64,000 bases of DNA from Flavobacterium sp. LMO8 (GCF_009495755.1 NZ_WIBJ01000008.1:37852-101851), one strand, 5' to 3'; counted from the first letter of the stretch, positions 11,067-20,280 are shown. The notes: generated from the sequence alone by a model not told the origin. Numbers and translations are program-made.

Positions 11067-12245
11067 TTAATATTCAAATTTTCCGTATTCGGATGTAATT
11101 GTTAATTTCTTACTATCTGATTTTTCTACTCTTCCTACGATTTGTGCGTCGATGTTTAATGATTTTGAAATTTCGATAATATCTTGTGCTACTTCGGCTG
11201 GAACGTATACTTCCATTCTGTGACCACAATTGAATACCTGATACATTTCTTTCCAATCCGTTTTAGAATTTTCTTGAATCAATTTAAATAATGGTGGCAC
11301 TGGAAATAAATTATCTTTAATCACGTGAACGTTTTCTACAAAGTGAAGCACTTTTGTTTGCGCACCACCAGAACAATGAACCATTCCGTGAATTTGATTG
11401 GAATTGTATTTTGATAAAATCTTTTTGATTACTGGCGCATACGTTCTCGTAGGAGAAAGCACTAATTTTCCAGCGTCAATTGGACTATTTTCAACAGCAT
11501 CTGTCAATTTAGTTTGACCTGAATACACTAATTCATTTGGAACTGAAGCATCAAAACTTTCTGGATATTTCTCCGCTAAATATTTGGCAAAAACATCATG
11601 ACGAGCTGAAGTTAATCCATTGCTTCCCATTCCGCCATTGTATTCTTTTTCGTAAGTAGCTTGTCCGAAAGAAGCCAATCCTACAATAACATCTCCTGCT
11701 TGAATATTTGCGTTATCAATTACATCAGCACGTTTCATGCGAGCTGTTACGGTTGAATCTACAATAATCGTTCGAACTAAATCGCCTACATCTGCAGTTT
11801 CACCTCCAGTAGAATGAATCGTAACGCCGTGATTTTTTAAATCTGAAATTAATTCTTCTGTTCCGTTGATAATAGCTGAAATGACTTCGCCTGGAATTAG
11901 ATTTTTATTTCTTCCAATGGTTGATGAAAGTAGAATATTATCGGTTGCTCCGACACATAATAAATCATCTATATTCATGATTAAAGCGTCTTGAGCAATT
12001 CCTTTCCAAACCGAAATATCGCCTGTTTCTTTCCAATACATATAGGCCAAGGAAGATTTTGTTCCTGCTCCGTCAGCATGCATAATGATGCAATAATGGT
12101 CGTCGTTTGTTAAATAATCAGGGATGATTTTACAAAATGCTTGTGGAAATAAGCCTTTGTCGATGTTTTTGATAGCTTGGTGCACATCTTCTTTAGAAGC
12201 CGAAACTCCTCTTAAATTGTAGCGTTTGCTCGTATCAGAACTCAT
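11067..12245 (-). CDS. purM: Phosphoribosylformylglycinamidine cyclo-ligase (AIR synthase), Bacteroidota type
   Basis: A 392-residue member of the AIR synthase/PurM superfamily, closing the imidazole ring in purine synthesis. Seen: HADGAGTKSSLAYMYW (ATP/substrate loop), MNIDDLLCVGATDNILLSSTIGRN, STGGETADVGDLVRT, and the C-terminal domain with GMVHCSGGAQTK. This form is longer than E. coli PurM (about 345) and divergent, as is usual in Bacteroidota. I infer PurM activity from family and from the neighbouring guaA and pyrG. A perfect -7 element (TATCTTTG, 12272-12279) lies so close that the mRNA would begin at or near the CA-rich leader. Confidence 0.85.
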   Translation of the reverse strand: MSSDTSKRYNLRGVSASKEDVHQAIKNIDKGLFPQAFCKIIPDYLTNDDHYCIIMHADGAGTKSSLAYMYWKETGDISVWKGIAQDALIMNIDDLLCVGATDNILLSSTIGRNKNLIPGEVISAIINGTEELISDLKNHGVTIHSTGGETADVGDLVRTIIVDSTVTARMKRADVIDNANIQAGDVIVGLASFGQATYEKEYNGGMGSNGLTSARHDVFAKYLAEKYPESFDASVPNELVYSGQTKLTDAVENSPIDAGKLVLSPTRTYAPVIKKILSKYNSNQIHGMVHCSGGAQTKVLHFVENVHVIKDNLFPVPPLFKLIQENSKTDWKEMYQVFNCGHRMEVYVPAEVAQDIIEISKSLNIDAQIVGRVEKSDSKKLTITSEYGKFEY

Positions 12246-12279
12246 GAATGTAGTGTGTTGTTGTTGTGGCGCAAAGATA
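12246..12279 (-). promoter_or_regulatory. purM -7 element and CA-rich leader
   Basis: On the minus strand TATCTTTG (12272-12279) is followed by CGCC and then CACAACAACAACACACTACATTC-ATG. With initiation a few bases after the element, the transcript would start with ACAACAAC. No TTG lies at 17-23 nt upstream. Confidence 0.55.
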
Positions 12280-12320
12280 GTTCTAAAATTTAGAATTTAG
12301 AAGTATGAATTTAGAATTTG

Positions 12321-12767
12321 TTAAATTTTTATAACATGAACAGCTTCAACCAATTCCGAATCGTTATTTGGAAACAAAATATTTTCAATTTTAAAAGTGG
12401 TAAAGCATTCTTCTTTTTTAGATGAAACATCGTAGTTTACATTGATTTCATTCATTTGCATTGTAGTTTCGTTATTCAATTTAATGAGAAACGAATTTCC
12501 TATAGGATTTACAACGGGTGGAAATATTTGAATAAGATTTGTATTTTCTATAAATTCAAACGGAATTGAAACTTCATCTAAATCTTCAACAGTAATTTGT
12601 TGCATGGTATAGGTTTCGTTTTCAAACACATTTTCACCAGAAGTTTCGTCTACAATCTCAACAAAAAAAGAAGCAGGAGTTGGTTTATTTCCTTCATCAC
12701 AATCATCATTACAACTTACAAAAGAAGCTACTAGTAGCAGTGCAAATAAACTTATTACTTTTTTCAT
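12321..12767 (-). CDS. DUF6452-like lipoprotein
   Basis: A 148-residue lipoprotein (signal ending SFVSC, acidic NDDCDEG after the Cys). Its beginning (C..DCDEGNKPTPASFFVEIVD), its middle (VNYDVSSKKEECFTTFKIENI) and its end (VEAVHVIKI) match the DUF6452 lipoprotein at 20421-20924, so I consider the two paralogues. Its GTG/ATG region overlaps the end of the first OmpA-like gene by 4 nt, suggesting it is the last gene of that operon. Function unknown; an envelope role follows from lipidation and context. Confidence 0.7.
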   Translation of the reverse strand: MKKVISLFALLLVASFVSCNDDCDEGNKPTPASFFVEIVDETSGENVFENETYTMQQITVEDLDEVSIPFEFIENTNLIQIFPPVVNPIGNSFLIKLNNETTMQMNEINVNYDVSSKKEECFTTFKIENILFPNNDSELVEAVHVIKI

Positions 12768-13588
12768 CTTGTTTTACTTAAAATTTCAATTTCTACTCTT
12801 CGATTGGCTGCAGCTTGTTCAGGGGTTGCTTCTGGAATGGGATAAATCGGTTGCGAAACTCCAAATCCTTTTGTTTTTACGCGATATTCCTGAATACCAT
12901 TATAAACGAGAAAACGCTTAATTTGTTTTGCTCTATCGGTAGATAAATTTCGGTAATCTTTATCAATACAACAAATGTGTCCCTGAATTTCGATTTTTAA
13001 CTCGGGATTGTTTTGCATTACAAAAAGCAAATCATACAAAGTTCCTTGCGATTCGGGCATTGTAGCAAAGGTATTTTGGTAAAAATTAATATTTTTCAAG
13101 GTAATTTTCGTCCCCACTTTTGCTAACTTCACTTTTTCAGCTAACGGTGCATCATCTGGAATTATAACTTCTGGTTCGGCTTCTTTGATTCCTAAAACCT
13201 CATCTTCTTTTTCTAAATCCTTTTCTAATAAATAGTGAATAATGGCTTTACGATTATCTGCTTTACTGGTTGAAGTTGCTCCTTTTTCTCCTAATGATAT
13301 ACTTTTAAAATCAGGTCTGATGTTTACTTTTCCTTTAATTTGATTGAAAACATAACTTACCCTTTTTTGAGACAGAGTATCGTTAAAACCAGTACTTCCA
13401 ACTTCATCCGTTGAACCCGTTATCGATAAAATTTTTGAAGTTGCATTTTCAGCAATCCATTTTTGGAATTTAGCCAATTCTGTTTTGTTTAATTCAAACT
13501 TATTATTATCGAAAAAGAAAACAACTTTTTCTTGAGAGAAAATTATAAGAGAAAACAAAAAAAATATTGAAGTAAGTAAAAATTTCAT
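12764..13588 (-). CDS. Tandem OmpA-like protein A (two OmpA domains)
   Basis: A 274-residue secreted protein: signal peptide (about 1-19), first OmpA-like domain (about 22-121) and second (about 155-273). In domain 1, GSTD (D61) and LSQKR (R76) keep the Asp/Arg pair that binds diaminopimelate in known OmpA-like domains. In domain 2, GHICC (C206, C207) replaces GHTD, while LSTDRA and NRRVEIEIL remain. It has no beta-barrel, so it is periplasmic or peripheral. It lies 23 nt after paralogue B and overlaps the lipoprotein gene by 4 nt, so it belongs to one operon with them. Confidence 0.85.
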   Translation of the reverse strand: MKFLLTSIFFLFSLIIFSQEKVVFFFDNNKFELNKTELAKFQKWIAENATSKILSITGSTDEVGSTGFNDTLSQKRVSYVFNQIKGKVNIRPDFKSISLGEKGATSTSKADNRKAIIHYLLEKDLEKEDEVLGIKEAEPEVIIPDDAPLAEKVKLAKVGTKITLKNINFYQNTFATMPESQGTLYDLLFVMQNNPELKIEIQGHICCIDKDYRNLSTDRAKQIKRFLVYNGIQEYRVKTKGFGVSQPIYPIPEATPEQAAANRRVEIEILSKTR

Positions 13589-13611
13589 AGTAGTCTATTA
13601 ATTCAATGGAT

Positions 13612-14463
13612 TTATTTATCTACAATAATTATCTCTACACGACGATTTAATTTAGCTTCAATTCCATTTCTTTCAGGAATATGATAAATAGGCCTCGTAG
13701 GCCCAAATCCGATATATTTCATTCTGTCAATTTCTATACCATTATCATGAAAAAACTTTGTTACTTCTTTAGCTCTTCTTGTTGATAAATAATAATCATC
13801 TCTAGGCACGCAACAAATATGACCTTGTATAATAATTTTAATTTTTGGATTTAGTTTTAACACTTCAATCCATTTTTTTAATTCCGTTTTAGATTCTGGT
13901 ATTAATTTTTCTGAATCAACTTCAAAATGAATTAAATCTAATCTAAACTGTGTATTAATTGGGTTAGCGTTGATAGAATCTAATAAAGAAGCTGCAGATA
14001 TATGAGATTTAAATTCAATTGATTTATCTACTTTAACTTTATCTAGATCAGTCTCAACATTAATATTATTAACAATTAAATCTTCGTATCTCGCAAATTT
14101 ATGATCTATGTAATATAAATCAACTCTTCGGTTTTCATAATCTACATGTGATGATAAAAATTTTTCTCCTAAATTAATCTTGTTAAAATATTTACTGTAA
14201 TTAACTTTATTATGTATTAATTTAGAAATTTCATCTACCCTTTTTAATGACAACTCATCGTTATATGATATTGATCCTTTTTCATCGGCTCTTCCAATCA
14301 TAAATAAAATCAAAGACTCTGAATGATATTTTAACCAATGTTCTAATTTTTCATGTTGATCATTATTGAGAGTATACTTATTAAAATCAAAATAAAATGA
14401 AACTTTATCTTGAGAGTAAGAATTGAGTCCTAAAAACAAAAAAAACAGTAAAAAAAAACGCAT
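13612..14463 (-). CDS. Tandem OmpA-like protein B (two OmpA domains)
   Basis: A 283-residue paralogue of protein A with signal peptide (about 1-18). Domain 1 (about 20-119) has GRAD (D60) and LSLKR (R75), then NRRVDLYY. Domain 2 (about 170-281) has GHICC (C217, C218), LSTRRAKEV and NRRVEIII. The linker is longer and the first strand of domain 2 reads IHFEVDSEKLIPES, closer to the canonical OmpA FDFDSxxL pattern than in the other copies. It lies 11 nt downstream of paralogue C. Base composition is more AT-rich than flanking housekeeping genes. Confidence 0.85.
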   Translation of the reverse strand: MRFFLLFFLFLGLNSYSQDKVSFYFDFNKYTLNNDQHEKLEHWLKYHSESLILFMIGRADEKGSISYNDELSLKRVDEISKLIHNKVNYSKYFNKINLGEKFLSSHVDYENRRVDLYYIDHKFARYEDLIVNNINVETDLDKVKVDKSIEFKSHISAASLLDSINANPINTQFRLDLIHFEVDSEKLIPESKTELKKWIEVLKLNPKIKIIIQGHICCVPRDDYYLSTRRAKEVTKFFHDNGIEIDRMKYIGFGPTRPIYHIPERNGIEAKLNRRVEIIIVDK

Positions 14464-14474
14464 ATATTATTATA

Positions 14475-15377
14475 TTAATTCTCTAAAATTAAAATTTCAA
14501 CTCTTCTATTCTCATTTCTTTCCTTTTCATTTTTTTCAGGAATTTTATGAATAGGTTGTGTACTTCCAAAACTCTTATACAATAATCTTTCATCATCAAT
14601 ATCATTTGCAACCAAATAATTATGAACAGCAATTGCTCTCACAAGGGCAATATCTTCAGGATCATCACCTATTTGACAGCATATATGACCTTGAATTTCG
14701 ATTTTTACTTTTGGATGCGTTATCATAAATTGCAATAACTCTTCCATAACTGGTAATGATTCAGGAACGAAAATACCAGAACGATCATAAAAATACAAAT
14801 TGTTCATTACTAATTTATCACCAACTTTAGCTTTATCATAAGGTGTATTATAAAGTCCTACTGGTTCTATCAATTCATCAGCATCAGGAACTCTTGCCTC
14901 TTCAAACTGATAACTATTATCCTCAGGTTTTTTTTCAACAAATTGATTCGTGTAAACCTCAGAATCATGAACCACAATAGGAGTGTTATCTTCTACAATA
15001 ATTTTATTAGGAATTACATTATAAAAAACATCTACTCTTCTATTATAACGTCGTTCTTTTTTCGTTTGAACTCTTTCTCCATATCCCTTAATCACTAATT
15101 TATCACTATAAAATATGGTAGAATTTTCATTGATTTTAAGTCCCTTTTGAACACTATTTATTCTTTTATAAGCTAGAGTATCGTTATAATCAAAGGTTCC
15201 GTACCAATCACAATACCCATTTATTACTAGAATTTCGCGGTTTTCATCTTTGTTCAACCAAGTCATAAACAATTCGTTCTGCTTTGGGTTAAACACATCT
15301 TGATCAAAATCAAAATAAAAACTCGCCTTTTCTTGTGCTGAAAGTAAGAATCCAAACAGCAGTAATACGTATTTCAT
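14475..15377 (-). CDS. Tandem OmpA-like protein C (two OmpA domains)
   Basis: A 300-residue paralogue, signal peptide about 1-14. Domain 1 (about 17-120) has GYCD (D57) and LAYKR (R72), then NRRVDVFY. Domain 2 (about 180-298) has GHICC (C233, C234) and SFGSTQPIHKIPE followed by NRRVEILIL. The acidic linker (about 125-180) is the longest of the four. Domain 2 is closest to paralogue D (shared KAKVGDKL, YFYDRSG/HFYNRSG, FVPES, RAIAVHNYL/RALAVYNYL), so C and D are probably the youngest duplication. A 127-nt AT-rich gap precedes it, so it may have its own promoter. Confidence 0.85.
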   Translation of the reverse strand: MKYVLLLFGFLLSAQEKASFYFDFDQDVFNPKQNELFMTWLNKDENREILVINGYCDWYGTFDYNDTLAYKRINSVQKGLKINENSTIFYSDKLVIKGYGERVQTKKERRYNRRVDVFYNVIPNKIIVEDNTPIVVHDSEVYTNQFVEKKPEDNSYQFEEARVPDADELIEPVGLYNTPYDKAKVGDKLVMNNLYFYDRSGIFVPESLPVMEELLQFMITHPKVKIEIQGHICCQIGDDPEDIALVRAIAVHNYLVANDIDDERLLYKSFGSTQPIHKIPEKNEKERNENRRVEILILEN

Positions 15378-15504
15378 TTGGGGTATTTTAATGTAACGAA
15401 TATAAAAAATAAAACGTATTAAAAAAACTTATTATTAAAAAGAACTTTTTAAATTTAAATAACAAATTCATTTACAAACACTTAAAAGCAAATCATTTTA
15501 CACC

Positions 15505-16278
15505 TTAATTGGCAACAATTTGAATTTCCACTCTTCTATTTTCATTTCGTTCATCTTCGTTATTTTCGGGAATAGTATGAATAGGTCGTGTACTTCCAAA
15601 ACTTTTATAACTCAATCTATTTTTATTAATCCCGTTGTTTATTAGATAATTATAGACTGCCAAAGCACGAACTTTAGCCGTATCCTCCACATCGGTTCCT
15701 TTTTGACAACAAATGTGACCTTGAATTTCAATTTTTAAATTAGGAGTAGCCATCATAATTTTTAATAATTCCTCTAGAATGGGACGCGATTCAGGTACAA
15801 AAACTCCAGATCGATTGTAAAAATGTAAGCTTTTCAACACTAACTTATCACCTACTTTTGCAGTTGAAACTTGATTGAATAAATTAGGTTTTGAAGATTC
15901 AACTTCAACTACTATTGGGATATATTCTTGGTAATAAATCTCTACTTTTCTGTTCAGTTTTAAATCGGAATTTTGTTTGAAATTTTCTCCTTTACTTTCG
16001 ATTTCAATTTGTTTTTGATCGGCAACTTTTTCAATAATATGAGATACAAATTTAGCTCTATTGAACGCCAAAGTATCGTTATAACCATTTGAAGCACGAT
16101 AATCGCAATGACCAATAAGTTTAGTGAATTTGACTTTTTTATTTCTAAAAAAATCATCAAAACGAATCAATTCAGAAAGTTTTAATTGATCAGAATCGGT
16201 ATCAAAGTATACCGTGAATTTTTCTTGTGAAAAAGTAACTGAAGAAATCAAAAAACAGCAAAATAAAAATCGAAGCAT
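15505..16278 (-). CDS. Tandem OmpA-like protein D (two OmpA domains)
   Basis: A 257-residue paralogue from the start MLRFLFCCFLISSVTFSQ at 16278; the in-frame ATGs at 16287 and 16314 would only lengthen the signal peptide with polar residues. Domain 1 has GHCD (D59) and LAFNR (R74), then NRKVEIYY. Domain 2 has GHICC (C190, C191), SFGSTRPIHTIPE and NRRVEIQIV. First gene of the four-copy array in transcription order, after a terminator that isolates it from the membrane-protein gene at 16378. Confidence 0.85.
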   Translation of the reverse strand: MLRFLFCCFLISSVTFSQEKFTVYFDTDSDQLKLSELIRFDDFFRNKKVKFTKLIGHCDYRASNGYNDTLAFNRAKFVSHIIEKVADQKQIEIESKGENFKQNSDLKLNRKVEIYYQEYIPIVVEVESSKPNLFNQVSTAKVGDKLVLKSLHFYNRSGVFVPESRPILEELLKIMMATPNLKIEIQGHICCQKGTDVEDTAKVRALAVYNYLINNGINKNRLSYKSFGSTRPIHTIPENNEDERNENRRVEIQIVAN

Positions 16279-16330
16279 AAAAATCATTTTTGTATACAAC
16301 GCATAAAATAACAAATAAGTATGTAAAATA

Positions 16331-16360
16331 AAAAATCCCGATTTTCATCAGGATTTTTAT
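16331..16360 (-). terminator. Terminator downstream of the DUF5362-like gene
   Basis: The arms AAAAATCCcGAT and ATCaGGATTTTT pair around TTTC, with a T-run on the minus strand. It separates rocD and its downstream gene from the OmpA-like array. Confidence 0.75.
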
Positions 16361-16377
16361 ATAATTTTAAAAACATA

Positions 16378-16818
16378 TTAAAATATTGATGATCCAATAA
16401 CGGTGAATAACAACCCAACAAGAATTAACAAATAAAGTGATATAAATATTATAATTCCAATTCCTAAAAATTTATGATGCGATTTTAAATTCACAAAAGC
16501 ATCAGCCAATAAATTACTATTATTAAACTGAAGTGCTGTTTTTAAATTGGTAGAATACTTATATAAATAATAAACTGGAAAGAAATAAATTACTGCCATT
16601 AAAAAATAAATTAATGACATAAAACCTCTCATGGCTCCAAGCATTCCATAACCATTCAATTCACTTGGCATTGCCGAAAAGGTAATGGTCATAAAAATAG
16701 CAACAACTAACATAAACCCTATTCCAATAAATCCAAGAATAGATAAGAAAAACGTCCATTTAGCACCTTCTCTTAAAGCATCTTTTGCTAATTGATTTAA
16801 TTCTAAATTTTGTTCCAT
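16378..16818 (-). CDS. Small integral membrane protein (DUF5362-like)
   Basis: A 146-residue protein from the start MEQNLELNQLAKDALREG at 16818, one base after the rocD stop; an upstream ATG at 16830 lies inside rocD. Four hydrophobic segments are visible at about 22-45, 65-90 (with FMSLIYFLMAVIYFFPVYYLYKYS) and 115-145. The pattern of LKSHHKFLGIG between the last helices fits the DUF5362 family of Bacteroidota. Function unknown. It probably shares the rocD transcript. Confidence 0.7.
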   Translation of the reverse strand: MEQNLELNQLAKDALREGAKWTFFLSILGFIGIGFMLVVAIFMTITFSAMPSELNGYGMLGAMRGFMSLIYFLMAVIYFFPVYYLYKYSTNLKTALQFNNSNLLADAFVNLKSHHKFLGIGIIIFISLYLLILVGLLFTVIGSSIF

Positions 16819-16819
16819 T

Positions 16820-18100
16820 TTATTTTTCAAACTCTTTTAAAGTATTAATGATAATCCCAACACAATCTCTCAATTGTTCTTCTGTCATTACTAATGGTGG
16901 CGCAAAACGAATAATATTTCCATGTGTTGGTTTTGCTAATAAACCGTTTTCTGCTAAACGTACACAAATGTTCCAAGCCGTATCGCTTTCTTCAGTATCG
17001 TTAATTACAACGGCATTCAACAAACCTTTTCCTCTTACTAAAGTAGCTATGTTTGAAGTCTCGATGAATTTTGCTAATTCCTTACGGAAGATGTTTCCTA
17101 ATTTTCTAGCATTTTGAGATAAGCTTTCTTCTGACACTACTTCTAAAGCCGCCATAGCAACCGCAGCCGCAACCGGATTTCCTCCAAAAGTAGAACCGTG
17201 TTGTCCTGGTTTAATGACATTCATAATGCTATCATTTGCTAAAACCGCCGAAACCGGATAAGCGCCACCTGATAACGCTTTTCCTAAAATTAAAATATCG
17301 GGTTGTGTATAAGTTGCTTGTTTTTCACATTTTGCTTCACAAGTACAATTCCCACAAACAGCTAACAATGAACCTGTTCTTGCAATTCCTGTTTGTACTT
17401 CGTCGGCAATGAATAAAACGTTATTGGATTCACAAATTGTTTTTGCTTTTTTAAGGAAATCTTCTGATGGAGTATAAACACCCGCTTCGCCTTGAATAGG
17501 TTCTACTAAGAATCCTGCAATATTTTTTGAAGAATTCACCGCTTTTTCTAAAGCTTCAATATCATCATAAGGAATGCTAATGAATCCTGCTGTATAAGGT
17601 CCGAAGTTTTTACGAGCGTTTTCATCGTTTGAAAATGAAATGATTGTAGTAGTTCTTCCGTGGAAGTTACCATCACAAACGATAATTTGAGCTTCGTTTT
17701 CGTTAATTCCTTTTTTCTCGTATGCCCATTTTCTACACAATTTTAAAGCGGTTTCTACTGCTTCAGCTCCTGTATTCATTGGTAATACTTTATCAAATCC
17801 GAAATAGTTCGTTACAAATTGTTCGTAAACCCCTAATTTATCGTTGTAAAATGCTCTTGATGTTAACGTTAAAGTTTGGGCTTGTTGCACCATTGCTCCT
17901 ACAATTTTTGGATGACAATGTCCTTGATTTACTGCAGAATAAGCTGAAAGAAAATCGTAATATTTCTTTCCTTCTACATCCCAAACATAAACTCCTTCTC
18001 CTCTACTCAAAACTACTGGTAGTGGATGATAATTGTGTGCACCATACTTGTCTTCTAATGCAATAGCTTCAGCCGAACTCATTTTTTCTAAAACTGACAT
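16820..18100 (-). CDS. rocD: Ornithine aminotransferase
   Basis: A 426-residue PLP enzyme of class III aminotransferases, converting ornithine and 2-oxoglutarate to glutamate-5-semialdehyde and glutamate. Seen: [17 protein letters not shown], the GNFHGRTTT motif, [14 protein letters not shown], and the PLP lysine K274 in [14 protein letters not shown]. An unusual Cys-rich stretch (C249, C252, C254, C258) is inserted just before the lysine segment. The product feeds pyrroline-5-carboxylate, linking to proC at 1.5 kb. Confidence 0.94.
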   Translation of the reverse strand: MSVLEKMSSAEAIALEDKYGAHNYHPLPVVLSRGEGVYVWDVEGKKYYDFLSAYSAVNQGHCHPKIVGAMVQQAQTLTLTSRAFYNDKLGVYEQFVTNYFGFDKVLPMNTGAEAVETALKLCRKWAYEKKGINENEAQIIVCDGNFHGRTTTIISFSNDENARKNFGPYTAGFISIPYDDIEALEKAVNSSKNIAGFLVEPIQGEAGVYTPSEDFLKKAKTICESNNVLFIADEVQTGIARTGSLLAVCGNCTCEAKCEKQATYTQPDILILGKALSGGAYPVSAVLANDSIMNVIKPGQHGSTFGGNPVAAAVAMAALEVVSEESLSQNARKLGNIFRKELAKFIETSNIATLVRGKGLLNAVVINDTEESDTAWNICVRLAENGLLAKPTHGNIIRFAPPLVMTEEQLRDCVGIIINTLKEFEK

Positions 18101-18180
18101 AAAATGTTTTTTATTGATTGTTACATCGCAATTCCTTCTTAGTGGTGAGAAATCAACCGATTACAAAAGTAGTAAATTTT

Positions 18181-18252
18181 GTTGAAAGATGGAAGTTGGA
18201 TGCTGGAAGAAAAAAACTTCAAACTCCCTACTTCCAACTTCCATCTCTCAAC
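18181..18252. repeat. 20-bp inverted repeat between rocD and DUF1697 gene
   Basis: The left arm 18181-18200 (GTTGAAAGATGGAAGTTGGA) and the right arm 18233-18252 are complementary at 19 of 20 positions, with a 32-nt loop. It abuts the DUF1697 stop codon and may act as a terminator for that gene. Confidence 0.6.
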
Positions 18253-18788
18253 TAAAACATTTCCAACAACGTCGTAACAGTATTCCAATTTCGTATGGTG
18301 GCAGTTACATTTAGTTTCTTCTCAATATATTTTTGATCTAGTCTTGTTTTTCCTGCTCCTACAGCGTATTTGATGTAAATTCTACTTTTATCAATAGCGG
18401 CTTCATCAGGTTTGAATTGACTTATTTTTAAATCATTTAAAGCACCACTCGATAATTCTTTCGAAATGAAAGCTACATATAGTTTCTTTGTATCGCACTC
18501 TTTTTCTTTTAGATACGGATTGTTCTTTAAACACGCTTCCAAATCTTCTTTACCAATAACCACCACAGGAACTTCCAAACCTAATTCCTTGAAAATTTCT
18601 TGCTTGATTTTAAACCCAACACTTGCGCCATGTTCTTCTTCCGAATCCACAAAAACATTTCCCGATTGAATATATGTTTGTACATTTTGAAATCCTGCAT
18701 TTTCTAAAACAGTTTTCAATACATCCATTTTAATCATATTATGACCGGAAACATTTATTCCGCGAAGTAAAGCCAAGTGCGTTTTCAT
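18252..18788 (-). CDS. DUF1697 family protein
   Basis: A 178-residue protein beginning MKTHLALLRGINVSGHNMIKM and continuing VQTYIQSGNVFVDS, the hallmark pattern of DUF1697. The C-terminal segment has KYIEKKLNVTATIRNWNTVTTL, also typical. Cytoplasmic; molecular role not known. It is divergent from rlmD across 69 bp. Confidence 0.9.
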   Translation of the reverse strand: MKTHLALLRGINVSGHNMIKMDVLKTVLENAGFQNVQTYIQSGNVFVDSEEEHGASVGFKIKQEIFKELGLEVPVVVIGKEDLEACLKNNPYLKEKECDTKKLYVAFISKELSSGALNDLKISQFKPDEAAIDKSRIYIKYAVGAGKTRLDQKYIEKKLNVTATIRNWNTVTTLLEMF

Positions 18789-18845
18789 ATTTATTGAAAT
18801 TTGCTATAAAAGTAAAATATATTATCAAATCAGCATAACAATTCT

Positions 18846-18853
18846 TATTTTTG
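18846..18853 (+). promoter_or_regulatory. -7 element of rlmD, implying a leaderless transcript
   Basis: TATTTTTG is a perfect TAnnTTTG and ends only 4 nt before the ATG at 18858. Initiation at the usual distance would fall on or next to the start codon. No clear TTG lies at 17-23 nt upstream. Confidence 0.45.
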
Positions 18854-18857
18854 CTGC

Positions 18858-20270
18858 ATGGGAAAAAAGAGAACAGAAAAAATCGTATTCGAAAACGTAA
18901 AAATCCTTGATGCAGGTGCAAAAGGTGTATCGGTAGCTAAAGCTCCTGATGGCAAAGTAATATTTCTTCCAAATGTAGTGCCAGGCGATGTGGTAGACGT
19001 ACAAACCATGAAGAAAAGAAAAGCCTACTACGAAGGTAAAGCAATTAAAATCCATGAATTTTCAGAACATAGAATTGAACCAGTTTGTGAGCATTTTGGG
19101 GCTTGTGGTGGTTGTAAATGGCAAAACATGAAGTACAGCCAACAATTGTTTTATAAAAATCAGGAAGTTTATAATAATTTAAAACGAATTGGTAAAATTG
19201 AATTACCAGAATTCGAGCCAATTTTAGGATCGGAAAAGCAATTATTCTACCGAAATAAAATGGAATTTGGTTTCTCGAATGCGCGTTGGATGACCGATGC
19301 TGAAATTCAATCAGGAACTGAATTCGACAATAAAAATGCGTTAGGATTTCATATTCCAAGAATGTGGGATAAGATTTTAGATATTGAAAAATGTCATTTA
19401 CAAGAAGATCCATCAAACGAAATTCGTAACGAAATCAAACGATTTGCAAACGAAAACAACTTAACGTTCTTCAATGCAAGAGCTGTTGAAGGTTTATTGC
19501 GAACATTGATGATTCGTACTGCTTCAACGGGAGAACTTATGGTGTTGATTCAGTTTTATGAAAACGATAAAAACGGAATCGAATTGATGATGAATTTCTT
19601 GGCTGAACGTTTTCCACAAATAACTTCTTTACAATATGTTATCAATCAAAAATTGAATGACACGTTATATGACCAAGACATTATTTTATTCAATGGTCGC
19701 GATTATATTTTGGAAGAAATGGAAGGCTTGCATTTTAGCATTAATGCGAAATCGTTCTATCAAACCAATTCCGACCAAGCGTATGAATTGTACAAAATCA
19801 CTAGAGAATTTGCAGGTTTAACTGGAAATGAAACCGTTTACGATTTATATACAGGAACTGGAACTATTGCGCAATTCGTTTCGAAAAAAGCGAAGAAAGT
19901 TATTGGTGTTGAAGCCGTTCCAGAAGCAATTATTGATGCAAAAGCGAATGCTGAACGCAATAACATTACCAATTGTGAGTTTTATGTAGGTGACATGAAA
20001 AACGTTTTCAACGACGAATTCATCAACCAACACGGACAACCAGACGTTATCATCACCGATCCACCAAGAGATGGAATGCATAAAGATGTGGTAGAAATGT
20101 TATTAAAAACAGATGTGCCAAAAATTGTGTATGTAAGTTGTAATTCGGCAACACAAGCCCGTGATTTAGCTTTGATGGACGAAAAATACAAAGTAGTTCG
20201 TGTACGTCCCGTGGATATGTTCCCACAAACGCATCATGTGGAAAACGTGGTTCTTTTAGAAAAAAGATAA
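18858..20270 (+). CDS. rlmD: 23S rRNA (uracil-1939-C5)-methyltransferase
   Basis: A 470-residue RNA methyltransferase of the TrmA/RumA class. Seen: N-terminal TRAM domain (about 8-70), the iron-sulfur cysteines C77, C83 and C86 (CEHFGACGGC) with a later Cys near 178, SAM-binding DLYTGTGTIAQF, and the catalytic Cys in VSCNSATQARDL. Target specificity (U1939 rather than U747 or tRNA U54) is by family assignment in Bacteroidota. The start is the only sensible one because the promoter element ends 4 nt before it. Confidence 0.9.
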   Translation: MGKKRTEKIVFENVKILDAGAKGVSVAKAPDGKVIFLPNVVPGDVVDVQTMKKRKAYYEGKAIKIHEFSEHRIEPVCEHFGACGGCKWQNMKYSQQLFYKNQEVYNNLKRIGKIELPEFEPILGSEKQLFYRNKMEFGFSNARWMTDAEIQSGTEFDNKNALGFHIPRMWDKILDIEKCHLQEDPSNEIRNEIKRFANENNLTFFNARAVEGLLRTLMIRTASTGELMVLIQFYENDKNGIELMMNFLAERFPQITSLQYVINQKLNDTLYDQDIILFNGRDYILEEMEGLHFSINAKSFYQTNSDQAYELYKITREFAGLTGNETVYDLYTGTGTIAQFVSKKAKKVIGVEAVPEAIIDAKANAERNNITNCEFYVGDMKNVFNDEFINQHGQPDVIITDPPRDGMHKDVVEMLLKTDVPKIVYVSCNSATQARDLALMDEKYKVVRVRPVDMFPQTHHVENVVLLEKR

Positions 20271-20280
20271 TTAAATTTAA

